Below, piece by piece: positions 43,392-54,187 of a stretch of 64,000 nt of DNA (positions are counted from its first letter, which is position 1; every line of letters begins with the position of its first letter). The notes below the pieces were generated by a model. That model ran no database searches. It was not told where the DNA came from and saw nothing but the letters and a program-made list of their open reading frames with translations. The DNA is taken from the NCBI RefSeq assembly GCF_021601385.1, contig NZ_BQHO01000003.1, forward strand, positions 124,001 to 188,000. The letters run 5' to 3'. The translations under genes and the position numbers were made by a program. Source of the stretch: Pseudomonas parasichuanensis. Lineage in GTDB: Bacteria; Pseudomonadota; Gammaproteobacteria; Pseudomonadales; Pseudomonadaceae.

Positions 43392-45161
43392 GTGACCACC
43401 CCATCCCCTACCGCAAAAAAAACCATGGACTGGGCAGGCCTCGGCTGGCTCCTGCTGTTTTTCTGGTACTTCTCCGGCGTCACACAGGCGCTGTTGTTGT
43501 TCAGCGGCACCACCGGTTTCGCCGGGTTTCGCGACGCCTTCATCCTCAGCAGCCTCTGGCTGGCGCCAGTACTGTTGCTGCCACGCCTGACTCGGCCACT
43601 GGCGGCTGCCATCGGCCTGGTGCTGTGGGCCAGCTCGCTGGTGGGCCTGAGCTATTTCGGCATCTACCGCCAGGAGTTCTCGCAGAGCGTGATCTTCGTG
43701 ATGTTCGAGTCGAACACCGCCGAGGCCAGCGAGTACTTCAGCCAGTACTTTAGTGTTTCGCTGTGCCTGGCGCTGCTGCTGTACACGGCGGTCGCGGTAC
43801 TGCTGTGGACCCGCATCCGCCCGGTAACCCTGCCTCTGCGCAGCCGGATCCCCGTGGTGGTCTTGCTGCTGGTGTCGCTGCTGGTCTTGCCGTTCTACAA
43901 GCAGCTTGTCACCCAGCAACGCACCTTTGCCGAAGCCCGGGAGAAGGTCGAACAGCGCATGGAGCCGGCGGTACCCTGGCAGTTGGTGGTGGGCTACCGG
44001 CAATACCGCCAGCAACTGGACAACATGCAGGAACTGCTGCAACAGAACGCCGCCTTGCCGCCGCTGCAGAACCTTGCGGACAGCAACGGCGACACGCCGC
44101 GCACCCTGGTGCTGATCCTGGGTGAGTCCACCACCCGCGAACACATGCACCTGTATGGCTACAACCGCGACACCACGCCGAACCTGGACGCCCTGGCCGC
44201 CAGTGACAAGGGCCTGACGGTGTTCCGCAACGTGGTCTCGCCACGCCCCTACACCATCGAAGTGATGCAGCAGATCCTCACTTTCGGTGACGAAGAACAC
44301 CCGGACCGCTTCCTGACCGATCCGTCGCTGATCAACCTGATGAAACAGGCGGGCTACAAGACCTACTGGATCACCAACCAGCAGACCATGACCAAGCGCA
44401 ACACCATGCTCACCACCTTCTCCCAGCAGACGGACGAGCAGGTCTACCTGAACAACCAGCGCAACCAGAACGCCAGCCAGTACGACGACGTGGTACTCGC
44501 GCCCTTCGAAAAAGCGCTGCAGGACCCGGCGCAGAAGAAGTTCATCATCGTCCACCTGCTCGGCACCCACATGGATTACCGCTTCCGCTATCCAGCAGGC
44601 TACGAGCACTTCAAGGACAATGCCGGCGCACCCACAGCGCTGTCGCCGGACAAGCTGCAAACCTACAACTTCTATGACAACGCGGTGCGCTACAACGACT
44701 ACGTGGTGTCGAGCCTGATCAAACAGTATTCGGCGACCGCACCGAACGGCTTCTTGCTGTACCTCTCCGACCATGGCGAGGATGTCTACAGCTCCGGCCA
44801 GCACGATCGCCTGGGGCGCAACGAAGGCGATCCGACCCGGCCGATGTACACCATCCCGTTCCTGCTCTGGACCTCGCCAAGCTGGCAGGCCAGCCACCCA
44901 CGGGACCTGCAGGCAATGGCCTCGCGCCCTTACAGCAGCTCGCACCTGATCCACACCCTGTCCGACCTGGCCGGGCTGAGCTATGACCGCTTCGAGCCCG
45001 CCAAAAGCCTGGTAAGCACGCAGTTCAGCCCCCGCCCGCGCTGGATCGGCAACCCCTATGCCAAGAACGGCCTGCGTGAGTTCGACCAGCTGCCCGACGG
45101 CAAGGCGCAGAACGAGCAGCGCACCGCCGCCAGCGATGAGGTCAAGCCTGGCAAAGGCTGA
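43392..45161 (+). CDS. cptA: Phosphoethanolamine transferase CptA
   Basis: 589 aa from GTG 43392 (VTTPSPTAKKTMDWAG); ATG 43425 is possible and frames from 43251 are not. Five N-terminal helices (to residue 175) include ALGWALL-like GLGWLLLFFWYFSG and YRQEFSQSVIFVMFESNTAEASEYFSQYFS, nearly as in E. coli CptA. The periplasmic domain reads LVLILGESTTREHMHLYGYNRDTTPNLD, TIEVMQQIL, SDHGEDVYSS. It adds phosphoethanolamine to lipopolysaccharide core or a phosphate. It differs from the EptA-like enzyme at 4.6 kb in lacking the cysteine pairs. A terminator follows. Confidence 0.92.
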   Translation: MTTPSPTAKKTMDWAGLGWLLLFFWYFSGVTQALLLFSGTTGFAGFRDAFILSSLWLAPVLLLPRLTRPLAAAIGLVLWASSLVGLSYFGIYRQEFSQSVIFVMFESNTAEASEYFSQYFSVSLCLALLLYTAVAVLLWTRIRPVTLPLRSRIPVVVLLLVSLLVLPFYKQLVTQQRTFAEAREKVEQRMEPAVPWQLVVGYRQYRQQLDNMQELLQQNAALPPLQNLADSNGDTPRTLVLILGESTTREHMHLYGYNRDTTPNLDALAASDKGLTVFRNVVSPRPYTIEVMQQILTFGDEEHPDRFLTDPSLINLMKQAGYKTYWITNQQTMTKRNTMLTTFSQQTDEQVYLNNQRNQNASQYDDVVLAPFEKALQDPAQKKFIIVHLLGTHMDYRFRYPAGYEHFKDNAGAPTALSPDKLQTYNFYDNAVRYNDYVVSSLIKQYSATAPNGFLLYLSDHGEDVYSSGQHDRLGRNEGDPTRPMYTIPFLLWTSPSWQASHPRDLQAMASRPYSSSHLIHTLSDLAGLSYDRFEPAKSLVSTQFSPRPRWIGNPYAKNGLREFDQLPDGKAQNEQRTAASDEVKPGKG

Positions 45162-45183
45162 TGGCGACAACGCCCATAAAAAA

Positions 45184-45216
45184 GCCGATACCTGATTGCT
45201 CAGGTATCGGCTTTTT
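45184..45216 (+). terminator. Intrinsic terminator of cptA
   Basis: GCCGATACCTG pairs with CAGGTATCGGC around an ATTGCT loop, followed by TTTTTGCTTTT, 20 bp after the stop. Confidence 0.9.
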
Positions 45217-45261
45217 GCTTTTGGGGGAGATTGAGAAAGGTATGCCCCCGGCAACGAAAAC

Positions 45262-45291
45262 GAAAAAGCCCGCCATGAAGGCGGGCTTTTC
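45262..45291 (-). terminator. Terminator of tRNA-Lys
   Basis: GAAAAGCCCGCC pairs with GGCGGGCTTTTC, with a CATGAA loop; the A run reads as a U-tract on the minus strand, 11 bp beyond the tRNA 3' end. It may work in both directions. Confidence 0.8.
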
Positions 45292-45301
45292 GTACTGCAT
45301 A

Positions 45302-45377
45302 TGGTGGGTCGTGTAGGATTCGAACCTACGACCAATTGGTTAAAAGCCAACTGCTCTACCAACTGAGCTAACGACCC
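45302..45377 (-). tRNA. tRNA-Lys (TTT)
   Basis: 76 nt including an encoded CCA. Acceptor stem GGGTCGT, D arm GCTC, anticodon loop CTTTTAA (anticodon TTT), T arm GTAGGTTCGAATCCTAC. It lies downstream of queC on the same strand, 60 bp away. Confidence 0.97.
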
Positions 45378-45437
45378 GTTGGATGGCGCGTATATTACTG
45401 ATTTCTCAGGAGAAATCAACACCCTATACGCATATTT

Positions 45438-46112
45438 TTAAAAATAACGGGTCGGGTCCGCTACACCGGCAGCACTGAAGCCATCGGCACGCAGGCGGCA
45501 GCTGTCGCACTTGCCGCAGGCGCGCCCTTCATCATCGGCCTGGTAACAGGACACGGTCAGGCTGTAGTCCACGCCACGGGCGATACCAGCCTGAACAATC
45601 TGCGCCTTGCTCAGGTTCTGCAGTGGCGCCTGGATGCGAAAGCCCTGCCCTTCGACCCCGGCTTTGGTGGCCAGGTTGGCCATGCGCTCGAAAGCCTCGA
45701 CGAACTCGGGACGGCAATCCGGGTAACCGGAGTAATCGACCGCATTGACACCAATGAAGATGTCGCGCGCCTCCAGCACTTCAGCCCAGCCGAGTGCCAG
45801 CGAGAGGAACACGGTGTTGCGTGCCGGCACGTAGGTGACCGGGATGCCCTCGCTTGGCGCCTCGGGCACATCGATGCTGCTGTCGGTCAGGGCCGAGCCG
45901 CCGATGCCGTTCAGGTTCAGTCCAATCACCTTGTGCTCCACCACGCCCAGGTCTCGGGCGACCCGCGCCGCAGCGTCGAGCTCGGCGCGATGGCGCTGGC
46001 CATAGTCGAAACTCATGGTGTAGCAGGCGTAGCCTTCAGCCTTGGCCATGGCCACTACAGTGGCCGAATCGAGGCCACCGGACAGCAGGATTACCGCGCG
46101 TTTATCAGTCAT
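45438..46112 (-). CDS. queC: 7-cyano-7-deazaguanine synthase
   Basis: 224 aa from ATG 46112. The PP-loop ATP site is [19 protein letters not shown]; the zinc cysteines are in [18 protein letters not shown] near the C-terminus. It converts carboxydeazaguanine to preQ0 in queuosine synthesis. It follows queE by 10 bp and precedes tRNA-Lys. Confidence 0.96.
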   Translation of the reverse strand: MTDKRAVILLSGGLDSATVVAMAKAEGYACYTMSFDYGQRHRAELDAAARVARDLGVVEHKVIGLNLNGIGGSALTDSSIDVPEAPSEGIPVTYVPARNTVFLSLALGWAEVLEARDIFIGVNAVDYSGYPDCRPEFVEAFERMANLATKAGVEGQGFRIQAPLQNLSKAQIVQAGIARGVDYSLTVSCYQADDEGRACGKCDSCRLRADGFSAAGVADPTRYF

Positions 46113-46122
46113 GTCGTTGTAC

Positions 46123-46770
46123 TCAGCGTCCAGGTTCGTCGTTCCACAGCAGCTTGTGCAACTGCAGCTGGAAACGCACGGGCAGGTTGTCGGCGACGAT
46201 CCAGTCAGCCAGGTCGGAGGCACTCACCTGGTGGTGGCTGGGCGAGAACAGCACCTCGCCAGCACGCTCGGCCAGGTTGTACTGGATCAGTTTGGAGACC
46301 GCCCAGTCGTAATCTTCGCGCGAGCAAATAACGAACTTGACCTGATCGTTGCGGGTCAGCAGCTCGATGTTCTCGTAGCGGTTACGGTGCGACTCTTCGG
46401 AGCCAGGCGTCTTGAGGTCGACCACGCGGCTGACCCGGGTATCGACACCGCTGATGTCGAGGGCGCCGCTGGTTTCCAGCGATACCTCGTAACCGGCATC
46501 GCACAGGCTGCGCAGCAGCGGCAGCGCATTCGGCTGAGCCAAAGGCTCGCCGCCGGTGACGCACACGTAGCGCGGCTTGAAGCCGGCCACCTGCTCGAGG
46601 ATCGAATCGAGGCTACGGATGGTGCCACCGGTGAAGGCATAGGCACTGTCGCAGTACTGGCAGCGCAGGGGGCAACCGGTCAGGCGCACGAATACCGTGG
46701 GCAGCCCAGCCGTTCGCGTTTCACCCTGCAACGAGTAAAAGACTTCGGTGATGCGTAATGTGTCTTGCAT
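46123..46770 (-). CDS. queE: 7-carboxy-7-deazaguanine synthase
   Basis: 215 aa from ATG 46770 ([19 protein letters not shown]). The radical-SAM cluster is CPLRCQYC, and TGGEP near residue 77 binds SAM. It converts tetrahydropterin carboxylate to the deazaguanine ring, just before QueC. The pair stands directly downstream of the Tol-Pal operon, an arrangement common in Pseudomonas. Confidence 0.95.
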   Translation of the reverse strand: MQDTLRITEVFYSLQGETRTAGLPTVFVRLTGCPLRCQYCDSAYAFTGGTIRSLDSILEQVAGFKPRYVCVTGGEPLAQPNALPLLRSLCDAGYEVSLETSGALDISGVDTRVSRVVDLKTPGSEESHRNRYENIELLTRNDQVKFVICSREDYDWAVSKLIQYNLAERAGEVLFSPSHHQVSASDLADWIVADNLPVRFQLQLHKLLWNDEPGR

Positions 46771-46887
46771 GATCGCCACGGGCGTGACAGCTGAACAGGC
46801 TGTCCGCCTCCGTCAGGCACTGTCGCGGACTCGACATGGCGTTATCCGCAGCAGCGTGTTTACGAAAAAAGGGCAGTGATTCTAACG

Positions 46888-46913
46888 AAAAAACCCGCGA
46901 CAGGCGCGGGTTT
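46888..46913 (-). terminator. Terminator after cpoB
   Basis: AAACCCGCG pairs with CGCGGGTTT around ACAGG, flanked by A and T runs on each side. It separates the tol-pal-cpoB operon from queE and could act in both directions. Confidence 0.75.
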
Positions 46914-46930
46914 CTTCATGAAGCATTGGC

Positions 46931-47743
46931 TCAGAGCTTTTGCAGGTCACGCTCGGCCAGTTTGGCGGCGGTGGTTTTCGGGTAGTCAGTGACTACTTTC
47001 TGCAGGATGCCCTTGACCTTGTCGGTGTGGCCCAGGCGGCGTTCGACGTCGGCCAGCTTGTACAGTGAATCCGGCACCTTGCTGTGCTCTGGATACAGCT
47101 GGCTGACCTTGGCAAAGGCCTGGCTGGCACCCTGCAAGTCGCCTTTGGCGAGGTTCACCTCACCCAACCAGTATTGCGCGTTACCGGCGTACTGGCTGTT
47201 GGGGTATTTGCGCAGGAAGGCGTTGAAGGCCTGGCTGGCCTTGTCGAAGTCCTTCTGCTTGATCAGGTCGAAAGCGGCATCGTAATAGAGCTTTTCTTTC
47301 GCCGGATCACCCGGCTCGCTGCTGTTGGCGGCCGGTGGCTGCGCGGCGCTGGCGCCGGCGGCGGCACCCGTGGCTGCGTTGTTCGCACCACCGGTGGAGG
47401 AATTATCGGGAGTCGCGGCAGGTGCCGTTCCGCTGCCAATGCGGCGGTCCAGGTCCTGATAGCGCTCGAGGTTTTCCTGCTTCATGCGCGACACATCGTT
47501 CTGCAGCTCTTCGATGATGCCTTGCTGGCGGGAAAGCTGGTCCTGCATCTGCTGCAGCTGCATGAACAGCTGGCCGTTTGCAGAAGCAGGGGCCGAAGCC
47601 CCTGCTCCGGCATAGGCGCCGCTCGTGCCATAACCCGCAGGTGGCAAACCACCTGCGTTGTCATCTACTACGGGAACCGCAGCCCACGCCGAAAGGGGCA
47701 GGCTGAGTGCGAGGACGGTTACTACACGGCGGCACATACGCAT
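46931..47743 (-). CDS. cpoB: Cell division coordinator CpoB (YbgF)
   Basis: 270 aa. Signal peptide (MRMCRRVVTVLALSLPLSAWA), then a coiled coil near residues 55-100 (LQQMQDQLSRQQGIIEELQNDVSRMKQENLERYQDLDRR), a low-complexity Ala/Gly/Pro linker, and three C-terminal TPR repeats (residues 150-265). It is periplasmic, links the Tol system with peptidoglycan synthesis, and is the last gene of the tol-pal operon. The gap to oprL is 6 bp. Confidence 0.93.
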   Translation of the reverse strand: MRMCRRVVTVLALSLPLSAWAAVPVVDDNAGGLPPAGYGTSGAYAGAGASAPASANGQLFMQLQQMQDQLSRQQGIIEELQNDVSRMKQENLERYQDLDRRIGSGTAPAATPDNSSTGGANNAATGAAAGASAAQPPAANSSEPGDPAKEKLYYDAAFDLIKQKDFDKASQAFNAFLRKYPNSQYAGNAQYWLGEVNLAKGDLQGASQAFAKVSQLYPEHSKVPDSLYKLADVERRLGHTDKVKGILQKVVTDYPKTTAAKLAERDLQKL

Positions 47744-47749
47744 AGGAAC

Positions 47750-48247
47750 TTACTTACGCAGTTCTACGCGACGGTTCTGAGCCCAGGACTGCTCGTCGTT
47801 GCCGGTGGCAACTGGACGCTCTTCGCCGTAGGAGACCAGTTCCAGCTGAGCAGGGGAAACGCCCTGCAGAACCAGGTAGCGCTGAACGGCCTTGGCACGA
47901 CGCTCACCCAGAGCCATGTTGTACTCGCGGGTGCCGCGCTCGTCGGTGTTGCCTTCCAGGACAACGCGGTTGCCGTTGGACTTCAGGTCCTTGGCGTGAA
48001 CGTCCAGAGCGCGCATGGCTTCTGGCTTCAGGTCCGAGCTGTCGTATTCGAAGTAGAAGGTGGTGATTGCGCGCAGGGCGGCTTCTTCGCTCAGGGAGCC
48101 GTCAACAGCGCCAGTGTTGGCACCGTAGCCAGCGTTCGGATCAACAGCGCCTTCACCAGCGTTGTCACCGCCTTTCGAGGAGCAACCTACAGCTACGGCC
48201 ATGGCCAGAGCCAGCGCAGCGAATTTACCAAACTTCAGCATTTCCAT
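47750..48247 (-). CDS. oprL: Peptidoglycan-associated lipoprotein (OprL/Pal)
   Basis: 165 aa from ATG 48247; an earlier ATG at 48301 is unlikely. The lipoprotein signal is [22 protein letters not shown] with acylated Cys22, and the OmpA-like domain holds [12 protein letters not shown] and [19 protein letters not shown] for peptidoglycan binding. It anchors the outer membrane to the wall and is the TolB partner. In Pseudomonas the name is oprL. The tolB stop is 54 bp upstream. Confidence 0.95.
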   Translation of the reverse strand: MEMLKFGKFAALALAMAVAVGCSSKGGDNAGEGAVDPNAGYGANTGAVDGSLSEEAALRAITTFYFEYDSSDLKPEAMRALDVHAKDLKSNGNRVVLEGNTDERGTREYNMALGERRAKAVQRYLVLQGVSPAQLELVSYGEERPVATGNDEQSWAQNRRVELRK

Positions 48248-48301
48248 CTTGAAACTCCTAATGAAACCCCAATGTGTTAAGCAAAACGTGTTACGCCGCA
48301 A

Positions 48302-49603
48302 TCAGTTCAGGTAAGGGGACCAGGACGGTTCTCTGACTTCGCCTTGAGCGGTAGGAAGTGGGAGCCTCACGCGGCCGTTAAGCGACACGAGCATCAAGAC
48401 TCCCCGGCCCTGCTGGCGGGTGGCGTAGATTAGCATGGTGCCGTTTGGCGCAACAGTGGGAGACTCATCAAGACTGGTCTCGGTGAGAATCTTTACACTT
48501 CCGCGCTGCAGATCCTGGGCAGCCACTTTGAAGTTGGTGAAACCCTGTTGGCGATGGATCATCACCAGGGTCTTTTCATCCGCCGACAGTTTCGGGTTGG
48601 CGTTGTAGTTACCCACGAAAGTTACTCGCTCGGCACCACCGCCACCGACCGACTGTTTGTAGATCTGCGGCTTGCCGCCACGGTCGGAGGTGAAGTACAG
48701 GGTGTTGCCATCCTTGCCCCAGAACGGCTCGGTATTGATACCGGGGCCGGCGGTGACACGGCTGATCTGACGCGAGGCGACGTTCATCACATAGATGTCC
48801 GGGTTGCCGTCCTTGGACAGCACGAACGCCAGGCGAGTACCGTCAGGCGACCAGGCAGGCGCGCCGTTCAGGCCTTCGAAGTTGGTGATCTGCTCGCGAC
48901 GGCCAGTGTCGATGTGCTGGATGAAGATGCGCGGGCGCTTCTGCTCGAACGACACATAGGCGATGCGCTTGCCATCGGGTGCGAAACGTGGCGACAGGAT
49001 CGGCTCACGCGACTGCAGCAGGGTCACTGCCCGAGCGCCGTCGTAGTCCGAACGCTGCAGGGTGTAACGGGTGTTGTTGGTCGAGAAACGCTCGGCGGTC
49101 ACGTACAGCATGCGGGTGGAGAACGCACCCTTGATGCCGGTGAGCTTCTCGAACGACTGGTCGGCAATATAGTGGGACATGTCACGCAGCTGATCCACGC
49201 CGCCCGCGACGCTACCGGTCAGCACTTGCTGCTCGGTGGCGACGTTGAACAAGGCGTAGCTGACCTGCAGGCGGCCACCGGCCGGCACGATGCTGCCGAC
49301 CATGACGTACTGCGCACCCAGCGCTTTCCAGTCGCGGAAGATGACTTCGCTGGCCTGGGTAGGCTGGCTGATCATGTTCTGCTTGGGAATGGGCGAGTAG
49401 TAGCCGGAGTTGCGCAGGTCATTGCCGATGATGTCGGCCATGTCTTCGGGCAGCACACTGCCGCCCTGCACGCCGAAGGGCACTACCGCGATTGGGGTTG
49501 CCCGGTCGCTACCGCTGGTGACCAGGATGTTCTTTTCCTCTGCCATGGCCATGCCTGCCACGCAGCAGAGCAAGACCAGGAGTCCTCTCAGACGTTTAAT
49601 CAC
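48302..49603 (-). CDS. tolB: Tol-Pal system protein TolB
   Basis: 433 aa, starting GTG at 49603, with the GTGA overlapping the tolA stop by 4 bp. Signal peptide [21 protein letters not shown]; an N-terminal alpha/beta domain precedes a six-bladed beta propeller with WSPDG-type repeats ([18 protein letters not shown] near residue 255). It is periplasmic and shuttles between TolA and Pal. Confidence 0.96.
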   Translation of the reverse strand: MIKRLRGLLVLLCCVAGMAMAEEKNILVTSGSDRATPIAVVPFGVQGGSVLPEDMADIIGNDLRNSGYYSPIPKQNMISQPTQASEVIFRDWKALGAQYVMVGSIVPAGGRLQVSYALFNVATEQQVLTGSVAGGVDQLRDMSHYIADQSFEKLTGIKGAFSTRMLYVTAERFSTNNTRYTLQRSDYDGARAVTLLQSREPILSPRFAPDGKRIAYVSFEQKRPRIFIQHIDTGRREQITNFEGLNGAPAWSPDGTRLAFVLSKDGNPDIYVMNVASRQISRVTAGPGINTEPFWGKDGNTLYFTSDRGGKPQIYKQSVGGGGAERVTFVGNYNANPKLSADEKTLVMIHRQQGFTNFKVAAQDLQRGSVKILTETSLDESPTVAPNGTMLIYATRQQGRGVLMLVSLNGRVRLPLPTAQGEVREPSWSPYLN

Positions 49604-50676
49604 AACGCTAGATCCTCAGGTGTAAATGTCATCTTGAATGAACGATACGGATTGAATTCGTTCGGCTTCAAGCCCTGCATCTCGGTCAACCGGCCAATGT
49701 TCTTCACCGCGGCCACGGCCGAGCTGTCGAACGGACCGTCGCCGCTGGATTTGGCCACGTTCACGTTAGTGATGGTGCCGTCCGGCAACATGTTGATCTG
49801 CAGAACTACCGTCATGCCCTTGCGCGCAGAAGGCGGACGCGCCCAGCCTTCGGCTGCTCGCATACGAATCAGGTCGTCGAAATCACCGGCCACCTGATCA
49901 CCCTGCTCATCGGCCAGTGCCTGCTGGCGCTCAGTGGTATCGGACAACAGCTCGGCCAGTGCCTGAGCCTTTTTGTCCTCCGCCGACTTGCGAGCCGCTT
50001 CCTGTGCCTTTTTCTTCTGGGCGTCTGCAGCGGCCTTTTTCTTGGCCTCTTCAGCTGCCTTCTTCTTCGCTTCCTCGGCCGCCGCTTTTTTCTTGGCGTC
50101 CTCGGCTGCTTTTTTCTTGGCGTCTTCGGCGGCTTTCTTCTTCGCCTCTTCCGCAGCCTGTTTCTTGGCCTCTTCTTCGGCCTGCTTTTTCGCTTCTTCC
50201 TCAGCCTTCTTCTTGGCGATGTCAGCCTGCTGCTTTTCAGCCGCCTTCTTCGCTTCTTCGGCCTTCTTGGCTTCTGCGGCTTTCTTCTGCTCGGTCGCCT
50301 TGGCGGCCTCTTCGGCCTTCTTGGCCTCGGCAGCTTCGCGGGCTTCCTCAGCTTTTTGAGCTGCGTCGGCTTTCTTTTGTTCCGCAGCCTTCACGGCTTC
50401 CTGCTCGACCTTCTTCTGCTCCAGCTGCTCGACTTCGGTCTGGCGAGACGCGGTCTTCTTCGCTTCCCCGGCAATCTTCTGATTGGTCTGGGTAGTCGCC
50501 TGGCTCTTGGACTTGAGCTGGTAGAGCGTGGCCTGGACGATCGGCTTGGAGGGCGGCAGCTCAGGCGTCATGGCAAAGCTGACGAACAACATGCCGAACA
50601 CCAGCACATGCAGGCCGATGGCCCAGACACTGGGCCAGAAGTAGCTTTCCGAGGCGGATGGCTCTCGCTGCTGCAT
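49600..50676 (-). CDS. tolA: Tol-Pal system protein TolA
   Basis: 358 aa. One N-terminal membrane helix (residues 15-38), then a very long Lys/Ala/Glu helical region (residues 60-245) built of imperfect KKKAAEEA-type repeats, and a C-terminal domain (260-358) that contacts TolB and Pal. The DNA of the helical region is correspondingly repetitive (about 49960-50480). The tolR stop shares its A with the tolA start codon. Confidence 0.95.
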   Translation of the reverse strand: MQQREPSASESYFWPSVWAIGLHVLVFGMLFVSFAMTPELPPSKPIVQATLYQLKSKSQATTQTNQKIAGEAKKTASRQTEVEQLEQKKVEQEAVKAAEQKKADAAQKAEEAREAAEAKKAEEAAKATEQKKAAEAKKAEEAKKAAEKQQADIAKKKAEEEAKKQAEEEAKKQAAEEAKKKAAEDAKKKAAEDAKKKAAAEEAKKKAAEEAKKKAAADAQKKKAQEAARKSAEDKKAQALAELLSDTTERQQALADEQGDQVAGDFDDLIRMRAAEGWARPPSARKGMTVVLQINMLPDGTITNVNVAKSSGDGPFDSSAVAAVKNIGRLTEMQGLKPNEFNPYRSFKMTFTPEDLAL

Positions 50677-51128
50677 CAGGGCGCCTCGGTAATCAGGCCA
50701 ACGTTACCGACACCGGCCTTCTGCAACCCGCCCATGGCACCCATGACCGCGCCGTAGTCGACGGACTTGTCACCACGAATGAAGACCTGGGTCTGCTTGC
50801 CCTGGTCGCGACCGGCGGCGATGATCTTGGTCACCGCACTGGTCATTTCCGGCAAGGTCATGGCCTTGTCCATCTGCTTGTCGGTGTCGACTTCGCTTCC
50901 GAGGTTCCAGAAGTAAGTCTTGTCGGCCTTGATCGAGATGGTCAGGATCTGCACGTTGTTGTCCTGCGGCAGCGCTTCGCTGGACACCTTGGGCAGGTCT
51001 ACTTTCACGCCCTGGTTGAGCATGGGGGCGGTCACCATGAAGATGACCAGCAGCACCAGCATCACGTCGATGTAGGGCACCACGTTCATCTCGGCGACCG
51101 GCTTGCGTTTGTGGCGAACTCGGGCCAT
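50676..51128 (-). CDS. tolR: Tol-Pal system protein TolR
   Basis: 150 aa. An ExbD/TolR protein with one N-terminal membrane helix (residues 18-40, preceded by VAEMNVVPYIDVMLVLLVIF, which includes the conserved Asp of the proton path), and a periplasmic domain. It couples the proton motive force to TolA movement with TolQ. It overlaps tolA and follows tolQ by 14 bp. Confidence 0.95.
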   Translation of the reverse strand: MARVRHKRKPVAEMNVVPYIDVMLVLLVIFMVTAPMLNQGVKVDLPKVSSEALPQDNNVQILTISIKADKTYFWNLGSEVDTDKQMDKAMTLPEMTSAVTKIIAAGRDQGKQTQVFIRGDKSVDYGAVMGAMGGLQKAGVGNVGLITEAP

Positions 51129-51142
51129 GGGTTTCTACCTGA

Positions 51143-51838
51143 TCACTCTTCGCTGGTGTGTACTTTGCGGTGCAGGATCGCCTGGAACTCGTCGGCGAAG
51201 GTGTAGTAACGACCGATCAGTACTTCACTGCGCGCGGCAAAGCGGTTGTAGGCGATGACCGCCGGGATCGCGGCGAACAGGCCGATCGCGGTGGCAATCA
51301 GGGCCTCGGCGATGCCGGGGGCCACGGTGGCGAGGGTCGCCTGCTGGGCGCTGGCCAGGCCGCGGAAGGAGTTCATGATGCCCCAGACGGTACCGAACAG
51401 GCCGATGTACGGGCTGGTGGAACCGACGGTGGCCAGGAACGGCAGGCTCTGCTCGAGCTTTTCTTCCTCACGGGAGATGGCAACGCGCATGGCCCGACCA
51501 ACACCTTCCATCACCGCGTCCGGGTCGACACCCGGTTGCTGGCGCAGGCGGGAGAACTCCTTGAAGCCGGCGCGGAACACCTGCTCGACACCCGAATCCG
51601 GGTCCGGGTTGCTGCCGGCCTGGCGGTACAGCTTGGACAGGTCGATACCCGACCAGAAGCGCTCCTCGAAGGCATCCAGGGCACGACGACCGGCACGCAG
51701 CATGGTGCTGCGCTGGAAGATCATGATCCAGGACATGACCGAGGCGGCCACCAGGGTGAGCATCACCAGCTGAACCACGACGCTGGCATTGGCGACCAGG
51801 CTCCACATGGAGGTATGGTCGACGACGTTTGCTTCCAC
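51143..51838 (-). CDS. tolQ: Tol-Pal system protein TolQ
   Basis: 231 aa, GTG start at 51838. Three membrane helices: residues 18-40, about 135-160 and 170-195. The conserved LATVGSTSPYIGLFGTVWGIMNSF and PGIAEALIATAIGLFAAIPAVIAYN blocks form the ExbB/TolQ proton channel. It is in the inner membrane. The start codon lies 2 bp after the ybgC stop. Confidence 0.95.
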   Translation of the reverse strand: MEANVVDHTSMWSLVANASVVVQLVMLTLVAASVMSWIMIFQRSTMLRAGRRALDAFEERFWSGIDLSKLYRQAGSNPDPDSGVEQVFRAGFKEFSRLRQQPGVDPDAVMEGVGRAMRVAISREEEKLEQSLPFLATVGSTSPYIGLFGTVWGIMNSFRGLASAQQATLATVAPGIAEALIATAIGLFAAIPAVIAYNRFAARSEVLIGRYYTFADEFQAILHRKVHTSEE

Positions 51839-51840
51839 GC

Positions 51841-52293
51841 TTATTCTCCTGCGTTGGATTGAGTACCCGTGCCGTCCGCCAGGAACGCGTCGCGCAGTTC
51901 TGGGGGAATGGCCCGGGGCTTGAAAGTGTCGGCACGCACCGCGGCCACAAGGAACTGCCCTTCACAGAGCAGCACTTCATCCTTTATTCGCCATACCTGC
52001 TGCACGAAGCGCAGGCTGGCGCGATTCAATTCAAGCACTTGCGCGGTGACCCGCAATTCGTCGTCCAGCCGCGCCGGCGCGTGGTAGCGCGCTTCGCTGG
52101 AGTGCACGACGAACAGAAGATTGTCACCCGCCAGTTGCGCCTGGGAAAAGCCCAGGTGGCGCAGGCGCTCGGTACGCGCTCGCTCCATGAACTTGAGGTA
52201 GTTGACGTAGTACACCACCCCACCCGCGTCGGTATCCTCGTAATAGACGCGACAGCGGTGTGCGAACGGTTCCAGCCCATTTTGCGCGCGCAT
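51841..52293 (-). CDS. ybgC: Acyl-CoA thioesterase YbgC
   Basis: 150 aa, hot-dog fold thioesterase. The active-site sequence [26 protein letters not shown] (residues 16-41, catalytic Asp22) is exact for YbgC. It hydrolyses short acyl-CoAs and is kept as the first gene of the tol-pal cluster in most gammaproteobacteria. The ruvB stop is 125 bp upstream, so a promoter may lie there. Confidence 0.95.
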   Translation of the reverse strand: MRAQNGLEPFAHRCRVYYEDTDAGGVVYYVNYLKFMERARTERLRHLGFSQAQLAGDNLLFVVHSSEARYHAPARLDDELRVTAQVLELNRASLRFVQQVWRIKDEVLLCEGQFLVAAVRADTFKPRAIPPELRDAFLADGTGTQSNAGE

Positions 52294-52418
52294 ACTCTAG
52301 TGCTTACTCCTGAACTTGCCAATCCGCCCAGGCAACTGTTTTTGCCGGGTTAATGTCGTATTGCCAGCGTTTGGTGGGCATGCCTGCGGTAGGACCACGA
52401 AATCGCCGGTTCGATCTG

Positions 52419-53465
52419 TCATTCGTCGTCCTGCGCGGAATATTCCCCACCTTCGCAGAAGCGCCCGGGAATGTTCAGGCCGAAATGCAGGTAGGCGTGG
52501 CGGGTGACCACCCGGCCTCGCGGGGTACGCATGATGTAGCCTTGCTGGATGAGGTAAGGTTCCAGCACGTCCTCGATGGTGTGCCGCTCTTCGCTGATCG
52601 CTGCGGCCAGGTTGTCCACGCCCACCGGGCCACCGTCGAATTTTTCGATCATGGTCAGCAGCAGGCGCCGGTCGGAATGGTCGAAACCACGCTCGTCGAC
52701 GTCCAGCAGGTTGAGTGCCATGTCCGCCACGGCCTTGGTGATTTCGCCCTTGCCACGCACCTCGGCGTAGTCACGCACTCGGCGCAGCAGGCGGTTGGCG
52801 ATACGTGGAGTTCCGCGCGCACGGCGGGCAATCTCGAAGGCGCCGCTGTCTTCGATCGTCAAGCCGAGAATGCCGGCCGAACGGCTGACGATGGTCGCCA
52901 GGTCGCGATCGCTGTAGAACTCCAGGCGCTGGACGATGCCGAAGCGATCACGCAGAGGGTTGGTGAGCATGCCCGCGCGGGTGGTGGCACCGACCAGGGT
53001 GAACGGCGGCAGATCGAGCTTGATCGAGCGCGCGGCCGGCCCCTCACCGATCATGATGTCCAGCTGGAAGTCTTCCATGGCCGGATACAGCACTTCCTCG
53101 ACCACCGGCGACAAGCGGTGAATTTCGTCGATGAACAGCACATCGTGCGGTTCCAGGTTGGTGAGCATCGCCGCCAGATCACCCGGGCGCTCGAGGATCG
53201 GCCCCGAGGTGCTCTTGACCGATACGCCCATTTCATGGGCGATGATGTTGGCCAGCGTGGTCTTGCCCAGGCCGGGCGGGCCGAAGATCAGGGTGTGGTC
53301 GAGAGACTCGCTGCGACCGCGCGCTGCCTGGATGAACAACGCCATCTGCTCACGCACCACCGGCTGGCCGATGTATTCCTCCAGCCGCAGCGGACGGATT
53401 GCGCGATCCTGGACCTCTTCGCGGTCGCGTCCGGAGGCGGCAATCAGGCGGTCGGTCTCGATCAC
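52419..53465 (-). CDS. ruvB: Holliday junction branch migration helicase RuvB
   Basis: 348 aa, GTG start overlapping the ruvA stop by 4 bp. Walker A is [12 protein letters not shown] (near residue 62), Walker B is [10 protein letters not shown], and the sensor and C-terminal winged-helix ([17 protein letters not shown]) regions are complete. The hexameric AAA+ motor drives branch migration with RuvA. Confidence 0.97.
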   Translation of the reverse strand: MIETDRLIAASGRDREEVQDRAIRPLRLEEYIGQPVVREQMALFIQAARGRSESLDHTLIFGPPGLGKTTLANIIAHEMGVSVKSTSGPILERPGDLAAMLTNLEPHDVLFIDEIHRLSPVVEEVLYPAMEDFQLDIMIGEGPAARSIKLDLPPFTLVGATTRAGMLTNPLRDRFGIVQRLEFYSDRDLATIVSRSAGILGLTIEDSGAFEIARRARGTPRIANRLLRRVRDYAEVRGKGEITKAVADMALNLLDVDERGFDHSDRRLLLTMIEKFDGGPVGVDNLAAAISEERHTIEDVLEPYLIQQGYIMRTPRGRVVTRHAYLHFGLNIPGRFCEGGEYSAQDDE

Positions 53466-54079
53466 TTGGTAATCATCCCTTTAAGGCTGCGACGGATCAG
53501 TTCTTCACTGCTGAGGCTGGCCTTGCCTTCGATGGCAGAAATCGCCTTGCTGGCTTCCTGCGGCTTGTAGCCCAGCGATACCAGCGCGCTCACCGCGTCG
53601 GCCTCGGCCGTATTGACGCTGGCCACCGGTAGCGGGCCGTCGGACACCAGGGCGAACATCGCCGGCGAGGTTTCCCAGGCCTTGAAGCGGTCCTTGAGTT
53701 CGACCAGCAGGCGTTCGGCGGTCTTTTTGCCAACTCCCGGCACGCGTACCAGCACGGCAGCATCCTGGGCCTGCACACAACGCACCAGGTCGTCGACTTC
53801 AAGCCCGGACATCAGCGCCAGCGCAAGCTTGGGGCCAACGCCATTGAGCCGGATCAGCTCACGGAACAGTTCACGCTCGCGTTTTTCAGCAAAGCCATAG
53901 AGCAGATGGGCATCTTCACGCACCACCTGGTGGGTATGCAGGGTGACGACCTCCCCCACCTTGGGCAGGCGATAGAGCGTGGTCATCGGCACTTCGAGCT
54001 CATAGCCCAGGCCATTGACATCGACAATCAGGTGCGGCGGCTGTTTTTCCGCCAGGGTGCCGCGCAAACGTCCAATCAC
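53462..54079 (-). CDS. ruvA: Holliday junction branch migration protein RuvA
   Basis: 205 aa. [28 protein letters not shown] opens the OB domain, the helix-hairpin-helix motifs are [13 protein letters not shown] and [16 protein letters not shown], and a flexible linker leads to domain III, which binds RuvB. Translation is coupled to ruvB. Confidence 0.97.
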   Translation of the reverse strand: MIGRLRGTLAEKQPPHLIVDVNGLGYELEVPMTTLYRLPKVGEVVTLHTHQVVREDAHLLYGFAEKRERELFRELIRLNGVGPKLALALMSGLEVDDLVRCVQAQDAAVLVRVPGVGKKTAERLLVELKDRFKAWETSPAMFALVSDGPLPVASVNTAEADAVSALVSLGYKPQEASKAISAIEGKASLSSEELIRRSLKGMITK

Positions 54080-54187
54080 GTTCCGATCCTTTCTCTGGGG
54101 CGCCGGTCAGAAACCGCACAACCCTATCAGCTAATGCGTCCGGTGAACGGGCCACCCGGACAAAATGTGTATCAGCGCATGAAGCGG

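Noticed and set aside
49960-50480. Highly repetitive DNA that could be a mobile or satellite repeat.
   Set aside because: It encodes the Lys/Ala/Glu helical domain of TolA, which explains the repetition.
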